Made by a program: the position numbers and the translations under genes
Shown here: piece after piece, positions 34,867 to 42,486 of the stretch
Layout: the number at the start of each line of letters is the position of its first letter
How positions within the stretch are numbered: the stretch's first letter is position 1
Assembly: GCF_023276375.1 (NCBI RefSeq)
Contig: NZ_JALLPK010000004.1
Coordinates: forward strand, 310,001 to 374,000
Length of the DNA: 64,000 nt
Source of the DNA: Halocatena marina
GTDB lineage: Archaea; Halobacteriota; Halobacteria; Halobacteriales; Haloarculaceae
Direction: 5' to 3'
Notes under the pieces: model-generated
What the model saw: the letters and a program-made list of their open reading frames with translations, nothing else
Told to the model about the DNA's origin: nothing
Databases searched by the model: none

Positions 34867-35303
34867 TCAGGATGGATACACTGTTCTCGGTATTCGTTCG
34901 GGAAAACCGAGAGCAATCGCGACTATGAGTACTCCGGTTAGAAGCAGAGGAGAGATGTGGATGAATCCAAAGAAAATATCGAGAGAGAGAGAAGGCCGAA
35001 GAACCCGCCAAAACAGAGGAAGAGGATTCCGATTCCCACGATGAGGATCTGAGCGACTCGACTCTTTCGAGCCCCGGCGGCGATAACAGGCGATATCCCG
35101 ACTGTAAGAAACAATACCCCGACGGCTGGAATCCAGATGTACCGACCAGCAACGAGTAGCAGTTGATCGAGCCAAGAAACTGTGATCGAGACGTCATAGC
35201 CTGGCGTGACGATACTCGTGAGTCCCCAATACAAGAGGAATGCTCCGATCAACCCAACAATTCCGTAGAGTGCGTTCAAACCAACCCTCTGTGATCTATT
35301 CAT
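34867..35303 (-). pseudogene. Small multi-pass membrane protein gene interrupted at a (GA)6 repeat
   Basis: From the ATG at 35303 the frame gives 121 residues with three or four membrane helices (GIVGLIGAFLLYWGLTSIV, IWIPAVGVLFLTVGISPVI, ILIVGIGILFLCFGGFFGL) and then terminates early. Removing one GA unit from the dinucleotide tract at 34981-34992 continues the frame through another strong membrane helix (ISPLLLTGVLIVAIALGF) to a stop at 34867, giving about 144 residues. This is either a frameshift by replication slippage or a reversible on/off switch. The protein family is unknown. Confidence 0.65.
34981..34992. repeat. (GA)6 dinucleotide tract inside a coding region
   Basis: Six GA units (CT on the coding strand). 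Their number decides whether the C-terminal helix of the membrane protein gene is read. Confidence 0.7.
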
Positions 35304-35562
35304 GCGATGTCGTTCCGTCTTCTGTGTAGTTGTTGCCGAGCAGACAGCCTACCGTGTGAGCGTTTCTCGAAGCGTCCATTACTACCATTATCTAACACAA
35401 TCAGACATAGTATCGGTCATATGATAAGAGGAAGTGGGCGACTTCTGAGTTGGAAAGTACTCCCATCTACTTTTATTACTACCCATCATTGTCCAAATGT
35501 GACGTGGTTCCACGACGAGAACAGATCACGGGATCAATTGTCGGGAGGACAGCAATCAGCCG

Positions 35563-35910
35563 ATGACCACGAATGGTGAGTTCAGTGAAATCGCCGACCT
35601 ACTCGATGATTCGTATGCACGTGATATACTTGCTGAGACGAGTATTGAACCGAGATCTGCAAAGATGCTGAGCGAGCACTGTGATGCATCGCTGCCGACG
35701 GTTTATCGCCGGATCGAACGTTTACAGGAGCACGATCTCCTCACGGCCCAGCAGCAACTCGCTCCCGACGGGAACCACTACAAGACGTACGAAGCTCGGC
35801 TCGAACGAGTATCTATTGACCTCACGAACGGAACATACACTGTCAAAATAACCCGGACGAAGCAGGGCGCAGCTGACCGCTTCTCCGATCTTGTTGAGGA
35901 GATGAAGTAA
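35563..35910 (+). CDS. ArsR-like winged-helix transcription regulator
   Basis: A 115-residue haloarchaeal winged-helix protein (DDSYARDILAETSIEPRSAKMLSEHCDASLPTVYRRIERLQEHDLL, residues about 13-60) with a short wing and a C-terminal helix. It is followed after 5 bases by two small DUF7521-type membrane protein genes, a pairing seen repeatedly in haloarchaea. It probably controls that operon in response to membrane or stress signals (inference). Confidence 0.88.
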   Translation: MTTNGEFSEIADLLDDSYARDILAETSIEPRSAKMLSEHCDASLPTVYRRIERLQEHDLLTAQQQLAPDGNHYKTYEARLERVSIDLTNGTYTVKITRTKQGAADRFSDLVEEMK

Positions 35911-35915
35911 CAGAA

Positions 35916-36227
35916 ATGATCTCACTGCCGCTCCAATCGATAACAGACGAAACGGTAGTCGTAGTGCTGTTATTCATCAGTTTTTTTGTGGCTGTCGTCC
36001 TCTCACTCGTGGTCGGAGTCAAAGGCCTCCAAAGCTATCGGGTGTCGAACGATCGAGGTATCGCGTTGCTCACAGTAGGTATCCTGCTCCTGAGCGGGGT
36101 AGCAGGCAGTGTCAATGTTGCTTTCACACTGTTCACAGCCGTCCCTGGCTGGATCGTGACGACGGGAGCCAATCTTGTTCGGCTCCTCGGCGTTATAGTC
36201 ATTATTATGACAATTTATGACTCATAA
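35916..36227 (+). CDS. DUF7521-type small membrane protein
   Basis: A 103-residue protein with three membrane helices: TVVVVLLFISFFVAVVLSLVV, GIALLTVGILLLSGVAGSV and LVRLLGVIVIIMTIY. The loop motif GLQSYRVSNDRGIALLTVG is shared with the next paralogue. Function unknown. It follows the HTH gene by 5 bases, and its stop lies inside the 31-codon ORF. Confidence 0.8.
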   Translation: MISLPLQSITDETVVVVLLFISFFVAVVLSLVVGVKGLQSYRVSNDRGIALLTVGILLLSGVAGSVNVAFTLFTAVPGWIVTTGANLVRLLGVIVIIMTIYDS

Positions 36228-36312
36228 TACTTCCCCTGACCGGATTGCATCGAACAGCGTCACCGGAACCGATGCCGACATCGATCAACTGATGAAAGAC
36301 TTCAATGACTGA
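36217..36312 (+). CDS. 31-residue ORF overlapping both DUF7521 genes
   Basis: ATG at 36217, TGA at 36310-36312. It overlaps the end of the upstream gene by 11 bases and the start of the downstream gene by 8 bases (ATGACTGA). The product (begins MTHNTSPDRIASNS, ends DQLMKDFND) is hydrophilic and acidic, unlike its neighbours. It exactly fills the gap between the two genes, so it could couple their translation or be a small protein in its own right. No family recognised. Confidence 0.5.
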   Translation: MTHNTSPDRIASNSVTGTDADIDQLMKDFND

Positions 36313-36607
36313 CGTAATCACACCGCTCATCATCGATACAGTCGCAATTCGGCTTGGTACCGCCGGACTCCTCGCCATTGGTGGTGTCGTCATCGCATAT
36401 CAAGGCTACCGTGGATACGTGCGAAATGACAATCGGACGCTGCTGTTTCTGACTGTCGGAATTCTGTTTTTGACCACGATTCCAGTCGTGGTCGAGGGAG
36501 GGTTGCGATTGACGGATGCACTCGTCTCATCATACGTGAACATTGTCGTTCTGTTTCTCATCATCTTTGGACTCGTTGTCATCCTGTATGCATTCACCCG
36601 GACATAG
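36305..36607 (+). CDS. DUF7521-type small membrane protein (paralogue)
   Basis: A 100-residue paralogue of the gene at 35916 with three helices (LGTAGLLAIGGVVIAYQGY, TLLFLTVGILFLTTIPVVV, IVVLFLIIFGLVVILYAF). The shared loop reads YQGYRGYVRNDNRTLLFLTVGILF. It overlaps the preceding small ORF. Together the pair may form a heteromeric membrane complex (inference). Confidence 0.8.
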   Translation: MTDVITPLIIDTVAIRLGTAGLLAIGGVVIAYQGYRGYVRNDNRTLLFLTVGILFLTTIPVVVEGGLRLTDALVSSYVNIVVLFLIIFGLVVILYAFTRT

Positions 36608-36978
36608 GAACGCATCCTCTGAACCGTGTTTCTGACACGCCTGACAGAGTGTGCGGGATTTCTCACATTATAGTGATGTCTTATGTAACAGACGATCTTC
36701 GGCAAAGGTCAATTATTACATAAGGTCAAATCAGCTTTCTGAACAGTGAGCTACTATGGTCTCTCACCACTGTGTGATGTTGATGTTTCTCGATAAATCG
36801 GTGCGATCGACCCATCTCTCCTCACTCCGGCGGAAATGTACTGGTGAGTAAGGCAAGACATGACGTTCGCGAACCGCGTCACATCTTCAGCTTGATTGGT
36901 ACGATCTTGTGTCAGTGAGAATCCTCACATCGCTGGTGATGGCCACCGTGTCGGGATCAAGTGTTGTTCAGAACTGCT

Positions 36979-37100
36979 TCAGTAAACCGTCTCGCCTGTC
37001 CCGAGAGTGTAGGTATTGAATGTATAGTTTTGGCCCTGTTCTCCTTGAGATCTGACGAGCTCGCCATCAAGATTGTCACTGTCGCTCCCTGCTGCGTTGC
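36979..37100 (-). pseudogene. C-terminal remnant of a secreted/pilin-like protein
   Basis: The minus-strand frame ending at 36979 finishes DNLDGELVRSQGEQGQNYTF followed by NTYTLGTGETVY and a stop. This Thr/Gly/Ser-rich, strand-forming style is common in haloarchaeal pilins and surface proteins. The upstream part belongs to different, incompatible sequence, so only the tail remains. The identification is weak. Confidence 0.3.
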
Positions 37101-37107
37101 TTGAATT

Positions 37108-37290
37108 GTGGTGATCTCGATGGATTCCTGTACTGGCTGTTCGGAGATGACAGGTGTTGCACGCGGGAGCGTGGGTGTTGTCCTCTCCCGGCTCGAAGAA
37201 CGCGATTTGGTACGTCACCACGATCAAATATCGAGACTTCGACCGACAGCGGGGGACGCTGGCACAGCACATTATCGCGGCAGTTGTTAA
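37108..37290 (+). pseudogene. Remnant of a MarR/HTH antitoxin-like gene
   Basis: The phrase VARGSVGVVLSRLEERDLVRH is characteristic of small haloarchaeal HTH proteins paired with toxin genes (recognition helix RGSVG..L.RLE). The flanking reading is degraded and the frame ends early. It lies just upstream of an intact toxin-antitoxin pair, so the spot has hosted such systems before. Confidence 0.5.
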
Positions 37291-37457
37291 GGTCTTGCAT
37301 GGTTACCCCCCGCTCCCAGACGATTGATAGTTATCACTATTGATACGGGTGTGATTAAAGGAGAGCGATTACGCTAGCCTCCTCACAAACGTCGAGGTGC
37401 TTGCTCACCCCCGTCGGGACATGTCGACGTCGTGCTCCATCTCGACTAAGCCAGTCA

Positions 37458-37511
37458 ACTGTTGCAAAACAGCGAAGTTATTTATACATTGATTCGTAAT
37501 TATGCAACAGT
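37458..37511. promoter_or_regulatory. Promoter and 9-bp palindromic operator of the toxin-antitoxin operon
   Basis: ACTGTTGCA (37458-37466) and TGCAACAGT (37503-37511) are perfect inverted repeats flanking the TATA element TTTATAC (37480-37486). The second arm ends right against the ATG at 37512, and the TATA is about 27 bases upstream, so the transcript should be leaderless. A dimeric antitoxin bound here would shut off its own operon. Confidence 0.7.
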
Positions 37512-38435
37512 ATGCTCACTGAAGGCGAGTTCCGTGCCCTCATCGTCCTCCGTGGTGAGATGACGGTCTCTGAACTCGCAACGAATCTCGATCGGAGTCT
37601 CAGCTACACCTCAGAACTCGTCACCCGGCTCGGAACGGCTGGCCTTGTCAAGATACGCCGACAGGGGAAAACAAAGCAGATTCGACTGTCAGATACGAAG
37701 GCCCTCGAGTTACTCGGAAATCTCACGCAGCAGTATTCACATATTGATTGGCCGGAGCTGTTGTCTGGGTCAGCACTCCGTGTTTGTTACTACCTCGACA
37801 CCCCACGCACTGCGACCGATCTTGCACGCCGCGCCGACGTCCATCGGAGCACCGTCCACCGTGCTCTTTCCCCGCTTCAGCACCGCGGAATCGTCTACCA
37901 GACCGATGATAACACATACGCACTGAATGAGGGGTTCGAACAGCTGAGCGTCTTCGCTCAAGAACTTGCACATCAAACCCATCGACAGACCGTCAAAGCG
38001 CAGATCAACACGTACACGATTCTGTGGGAGTCCCTCGATGAGTTCCTTGTACAGACAGATACCGAGATCGTTGACGAAAATTTCACCCCGACGGGACCAG
38101 ATCAGTTCCAAAGATATGACTTGCCGCTCTTGGCACGTGATCGCCGATACTACCTTTATTCGGAGACGACGGAGGACCTCTCGCCGGAGACGTTGTGCTG
38201 TCATATGCTCGTGATCGATTCGGGAGCACGGACGCAATCATACTGCCTGCTCTTACTCAGTCACATTGACATCGACCGCGACAAGCTACGTTCTCAAGCC
38301 GTCAAGTACGACGTCGATGACGTCGTCGACGAGCTCTGCACGTATCTCAACACCAGCGGTGACCAGCGAACGTCTCGACTTCCGGAGTGGGAGGATTTTC
38401 AGGAACTGGCTGAAGAGTACGGGGTGACAGCATGA
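37512..38435 (+). CDS. Double winged-helix antitoxin/regulator (AbiEi-like role)
   Basis: A 307-residue protein with two HTH domains: residues about 3-65 (EFRALIVLRGEMTVSELATNLDRSLSYTSELVTRLGTAGLV) and about 85-140 (VCYYLDTPRTATDLARRADVHRSTVHRALSPLQHRGIV). An alpha/beta C-terminal region follows. Its ATG-proximal palindrome suggests autorepression. It overlaps the nucleotidyltransferase gene by 4 bases (ATGA). In AbiE-type systems an HTH protein of this kind neutralises or represses the nucleotidyltransferase toxin. The function is assigned from this pairing. Confidence 0.82.
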   Translation: MLTEGEFRALIVLRGEMTVSELATNLDRSLSYTSELVTRLGTAGLVKIRRQGKTKQIRLSDTKALELLGNLTQQYSHIDWPELLSGSALRVCYYLDTPRTATDLARRADVHRSTVHRALSPLQHRGIVYQTDDNTYALNEGFEQLSVFAQELAHQTHRQTVKAQINTYTILWESLDEFLVQTDTEIVDENFTPTGPDQFQRYDLPLLARDRRYYLYSETTEDLSPETLCCHMLVIDSGARTQSYCLLLLSHIDIDRDKLRSQAVKYDVDDVVDELCTYLNTSGDQRTSRLPEWEDFQELAEEYGVTA

Positions 38436-39244
38436 GGGCACGGTTCGACAGCTCATACATTCGGTCGGAACTCGAACGAATCGGTGAGCACCTCGACGAG
38501 CCACTCACCGTCTTCCTGATCGGTGGTGGGTCGATGGCGTTCCGTAATCTGAAGAATACAACTAAGGATATCGATCTCGTCGTCTCGTCTGGTGAGGATC
38601 TCGGTCAGCTACAAGCAGTGCTCCTCGAGCAGGGATACGATGTTGTCCGGGAACCGGACGAAGCATATGAAAAACTCGGTGCCCAGCGAATCCTTGAGAA
38701 CGATGATGGATGTCGAATCGACATCTTCAACCAGCAGGTGATCGACAAGCTGATTCTTTCTCCGGGGATCCGTGAGCGGAGCGAGCAGTATCTCGACCCA
38801 GGGAATCTTGTGGTCGCACTCGTGAGCCCAGAGGACATCTTCCTGTTCAAAGCGGTCGCTGGACGGGTGGATGATATCGAGGATATGTTTTCGTTGCTGC
38901 AGATCGGGCTCGAGTTCGACCTCATCGAAGCCGAACTCGAGACGCAGATTGAACTTCTGGAGCAAGAACTGTTCGTGACGTATGTGAACGAGGCGTTAAC
39001 TGATCTTACCGAGCAATACAACGTGACGACACCGTTGCACGATCCCATCGCGGAGATCACAGAGCACGTCTACGAGGAACTCGAAGTGCTTCATGCGCTC
39101 GACGAACCGAGATCGATGACCGACCTGCAACAGGAGCTCAACCACATTACAACGGACGTACAGGAGATCGTGGGCCGTCTGGACGAAAAAGATGCAGTCA
39201 CGATAACCGATGGACGGATCGAACGCCGCTCAACAACGATCTGA
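38432..39244 (+). CDS. DUF6036-type nucleotidyltransferase (AbiEii/MenT-like toxin)
   Basis: A 270-residue protein of the DNA polymerase-beta-like nucleotidyltransferase superfamily: FLIGGGSMAFRNLKNTTKDID with the G-S motif at 32-34 and metal ligands D46 and D48, then a third acidic residue in DDGCRIDIFN. A helical C-terminal extension of about 100 residues ends in an HTH-like segment (MTDLQQELNHITTDVQEIVGRLDEKDAV). Relatives in AbiE systems act as toxins that transfer nucleotides, for example to tRNA (MenT). It overlaps the regulator gene by 4 bases, so the two are co-translated. Confidence 0.85.
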   Translation: MRARFDSSYIRSELERIGEHLDEPLTVFLIGGGSMAFRNLKNTTKDIDLVVSSGEDLGQLQAVLLEQGYDVVREPDEAYEKLGAQRILENDDGCRIDIFNQQVIDKLILSPGIRERSEQYLDPGNLVVALVSPEDIFLFKAVAGRVDDIEDMFSLLQIGLEFDLIEAELETQIELLEQELFVTYVNEALTDLTEQYNVTTPLHDPIAEITEHVYEELEVLHALDEPRSMTDLQQELNHITTDVQEIVGRLDEKDAVTITDGRIERRSTTI

Positions 39245-39325
39245 CAGCGATGGGTGAGTGAGGAATGAGATCATCCATCCGCTGTGAGCCTGTCTCCACT
39301 ACATTCTGTTCGCCTATATCCCCGT

Positions 39326-39559
39326 CTAACGGAACCGAACCCCGCTGAGGGACAGCCCATTGAATAAAATGAGTCCTCCGATAGCAGCGTGTATGATAGC
39401 TGAAACAAATACCGTTTGCGGGTGAGCAGCCCAGTCGATCAAGTTGTATCCAATGAGCACACTGATAATGCCGAGCAGCCGACGACTGATAGAAGTGCTG
39501 AGTACCTGAATCGGTCCAATAGCAATCAAAGGACTGATATCCGAATTGTTGGAGGGCAT
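39326..39559 (-). CDS. Small membrane protein of unknown function
   Basis: A 77-residue protein with two hydrophobic segments (LLGIISVLIGYNLIDWA and VFVSAIIHAAIGGLILFNGL). Short haloarchaeal two-helix proteins of this type are common. No family or operon partner recognised. Confidence 0.5.
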   Translation of the reverse strand: MPSNNSDISPLIAIGPIQVLSTSISRRLLGIISVLIGYNLIDWAAHPQTVFVSAIIHAAIGGLILFNGLSLSGVRFR

Positions 39560-39730
39560 TATTTATCCCTACTCATTTGGAGATAAATTGCTTTCCTCTC
39601 TTCGCCAACTCCGACTCATGAAGAGAGATGCACCCCTCGGAGTGTGGATTGTGATGCATGCCTTTCTGTCAGTGTCTCAGAAAATGAAACAGCCACTAGA
39701 GGCGTGCGGCGAGTCCACGCTCTCGCTTAG

Positions 39731-40321
39731 TCACTGAGCGTCGGTGCGTTCAGCAACCTGATGTCGTTGTGCTTGCAGTGCGTACTCTTTGTCCTCGCCA
39801 TTCCAGGACGGAACGCGATCGAGACGCCAATGCTTCAGTTCCTGCCCCTCTGCGGACAGGTGAGCCATCCCACCAATAATCTCACTCCGATAGACAAAAT
39901 GAACGTGCCGGTGCGGGAGGCCATCCTCACCCGGCTTCCGGAAGTTCACTGTAGTCATTTCGAGAAGATTAATCTCATAGCCTGTTTCTTCCCGTGTTTC
40001 ACGGACGGCTGCCTCCGGGGGCGATTCATGTGGTTCAACAAGCCCGCCGGGAAGCCCCCATTTGTCGTTGTCCGTTCGCTTCATGAGGAGAATCTGTTCG
40101 TCACCATCGAAAGTCGCGGCCCCAGCACTCAATGAACAGCCGAGGTTGCGTTGTAAGCGTTCTTGTACCGCATCCTCCGGGAGTTCCAGCGTCTTCGCAT
40201 AGTACGTCTCGACAAGCTCCATGAGTCGAGTATATCGCTCTCTGTCGTACGGATCGTCAGAAAAGCGGAGACCGTCCCGAGCGAGCAGTCGAAGCTCATC
40301 GAGCAGCGGAAGTATGTCCAT
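39731..40321 (-). CDS. Nudix hydrolase
   Basis: A 196-residue protein that hydrolyses a nucleoside diphosphate linked to another moiety. The full Nudix box GG-LVEPHESPPEAAVRETREETG spans about residues 92-116 with the metal-binding REETG. An N-terminal helical part of about 65 residues (LLDELRLLARDGLRFSDDPYDRERYTRL) matches the YjhB-like subgroup that carries an extra N-terminal domain. The substrate is unknown. It stands alone. Confidence 0.92.
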   Translation of the reverse strand: MDILPLLDELRLLARDGLRFSDDPYDRERYTRLMELVETYYAKTLELPEDAVQERLQRNLGCSLSAGAATFDGDEQILLMKRTDNDKWGLPGGLVEPHESPPEAAVRETREETGYEINLLEMTTVNFRKPGEDGLPHRHVHFVYRSEIIGGMAHLSAEGQELKHWRLDRVPSWNGEDKEYALQAQRHQVAERTDAQ

Positions 40322-40660
40322 TATTACTCATTCACACATCTATGCGACAAAATTCTTCGTCAGCTCAGTCGCTCGTGACGGCCACTCGCTCACAGCCGGC
40401 GAGTGAGGAACTCGGTGATCACTTCCAACTGTTTCGAAGGTGTGTTCACAGAAATTCGATATGCTACCGTACATTCAGGGAGCTGGGCGAGTCTATTCAG
40501 TGCCAAGATTTACTCGAGAAGCTCCGGTATCTGAGCTAGACTACCAATCTCGTAGGTAGCTGGTCGTTTCCTGTCATGCTTTTGTCGCTCCCGTTGTAGA
40601 AGGGCTGAATCAATGTCAACGGACACGTGAGGTCTCAAGTAGTGTGGAATACCACGACTC
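40322..40660. other. Intergenic region, no gene recognised
   Basis: Divergent upstream region between the Nudix gene and the membrane-protein gene. No repeat or coding signature seen. Confidence 0.45.
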
Positions 40661-41746
40661 GTGAACCATAACGTTCAAACGTTCTTCATCTATCGTCTAT
40701 ACGTGTCCCGCTCTTTCCCCTCCATCCGTACAGTCGCAATACTTCTTCTGCTCATCGTCGGCAGTACTCTCAGTTTCGCCTTCCACGCAACGGCAGGTGA
40801 TGCAACGATTACCTATGAGGCTACTCCCGTCGAACCTGGCGAGAATCCGAAACTGGTCACACACGCGACGAGCAACGTGACCGACCTCGATGAACTACTC
40901 TCGGATACGTCTAGCCAATATCAGCAACCGATCCGAACCGCCGCCGCAACCGGCACCTACAACGGAACCCTTTCCTCGGAATTGCATATCGTGATCGAGG
41001 ACGTTGAGACACCGTACGTCTGGTACAATGGAAGCTACTACGTCTGGACGCTGTCGACGCACAGAGAGACGACAGACGCAACGATCCAGATGCGCCAGAC
41101 CGATCCCGAAACGGTGTTCACCTCCGTCGTCCGTCCAGTAGCAAAAGCGCCACCCGAAGTCCAAACAGCCATCGAAACGGGAACCACGACCGGCCCGGTC
41201 GTCAGGCCGGGGTTGTACCATCAGGACGGGACGTACTACGTCGTCGCGCCCGAAAACGAGGCTGCACTGGGCATCCATATTGTGAGTATCTTTGTCGGAT
41301 TCATACTTATGCCAGTCGGACGTGGATACGTCGCGGTTGCGCTGGGGCTTCTCGGGTACCGCTATCGCGATCCGACGCGCGATCGTCTGTTGACTGTTCG
41401 TCGAGCCACCGCAGTCGCCGCACTCGCGGTTCCGATAGCACTCTTTGGGACAGCCCTTTTTGAAAGTGGCTCCCTTACCCGCTTCGTTACCGGTCCCGCA
41501 AGTGCAACCGTCGTCGCGTCCGGTGTCGTTGCGGGTGTTCTCACTGCCCAGCGGCGGTGGCTCAGACTCGTCGGACTGACAATCGGGATCGGGCTGCTCA
41601 CTACGGTGGCAATGTCGGCCGTCCAAGGTACCGCTGGACTCGTTTTCGGGCCACTTGCCGTATTCCTCGGGCTCGTTACCGGCGTCGTTCCGTTCGGATA
41701 CGGCTACGCATTCGCACAGACAGCGTCACGAGAATCGACTCAGTAG
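40661..41746 (+). CDS. Membrane protein of unknown function with an extracellular N-terminal domain
   Basis: A protein of 361 residues (GTG start at 40661; a GTG at 40703 is an alternative). A signal-anchor (TVAILLLLIVGSTLSFAFHA) precedes an extracytoplasmic domain of about 180 residues rich in Thr and Tyr, then about six membrane helices (LGIHIVSIFVGFILMPVG through VFGPLAVFLGLVTGVVPFGYGYAFA). It is GC-rich and typical of haloarchaeal genes of unknown role. No operon partner. Confidence 0.78.
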   Translation: MNHNVQTFFIYRLYVSRSFPSIRTVAILLLLIVGSTLSFAFHATAGDATITYEATPVEPGENPKLVTHATSNVTDLDELLSDTSSQYQQPIRTAAATGTYNGTLSSELHIVIEDVETPYVWYNGSYYVWTLSTHRETTDATIQMRQTDPETVFTSVVRPVAKAPPEVQTAIETGTTTGPVVRPGLYHQDGTYYVVAPENEAALGIHIVSIFVGFILMPVGRGYVAVALGLLGYRYRDPTRDRLLTVRRATAVAALAVPIALFGTALFESGSLTRFVTGPASATVVASGVVAGVLTAQRRWLRLVGLTIGIGLLTTVAMSAVQGTAGLVFGPLAVFLGLVTGVVPFGYGYAFAQTASRESTQ

Positions 41747-41854
41747 ACCCTGGATGACGGCACTGACGCCTATCTCGCTGCCGTTGGGAACGCGCTACTC
41801 CCCGACGAAACGACTGCTGTCTAGTGGCGAGAATCGGTAAGACGGTGAATGAGA

Positions 41855-42290
41855 TTACTGGTATTGTTCACGTCGAATTGAATAGCGGTGGCAATCAAAT
41901 ACCTCACTACCGACGGCCAACCAATTCCGTAGTAGGCCTTCATCTGTCCCACCGAACTTCTCAACATATCTTTCAACCGCCTGTTTGGACTGCTCGTTTC
42001 CGTCAATATACCCAACAGCAACCGTCTCAAGGTCAAGTACGTTGAATACAATTTCGATGAATACCTCGGTACGCTCGCCCGAGTATCCTCGTCCCCAGAA
42101 CTGTTTATCAAAGACGATTCCAATTGTAGCGAACTGGCGTTCCTAGTCGGGGTAAAGTCCGGCGAATCTAGCGATTGTCTCTCCATAGACTTCAGACTCT
42201 TTCGGTCGAACGACATACTTCGCACCTTCATCCTCTTCCCGTTGCTCCTCCGTCTGTCGCCACGAACGTGTCGGTGACGATCAAAAACAC
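41855..42290 (-). pseudogene. RimJ/RimL-type GNAT acetyltransferase gene with a nonsense mutation
   Basis: The minus strand reads most of a GNAT acetyltransferase: KYVVRPKESEVYGETIARFAG, an in-frame TAG at 42143-42145, then RQFATIGIVFDKQFWGRGYSG (the acetyl-CoA loop, WGRGYSG) and on to a stop at 41855. The 5' end is also lost, since no start codon remains in frame. A single C-to-T type change explains the stop. It is probably inactive. Confidence 0.8.
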
Positions 42291-42486
42291 GGGGATTTTT
42301 CTGTTGTTTCTTATATGTACTTTGAAGATTGCACGACAATGGCAGTACTGAGTTTCGAATTACTGAGCAACTTTCTCGGTGCGTGATTGATCTGCTTGCC
42401 TCCAGACTGCAATAGAGATATTTTCATATTAGAAATGTATGGATTTATTACAAAAATTATTTACCACAATAGAAAAATCCATTTGT

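Larger units (their letters stand above)
36608..37457. other. 850-base region of gene relics
   Basis: No intact gene. It contains a short inverted repeat TTATGTAA (36681-36688) / TTACATAA (36716-36723) and the two relics listed below. Confidence 0.5.

Noticed and set aside
40895..41626. 243-codon minus-strand frame inside the membrane-protein gene
   Set aside because: Low-complexity shadow translation.
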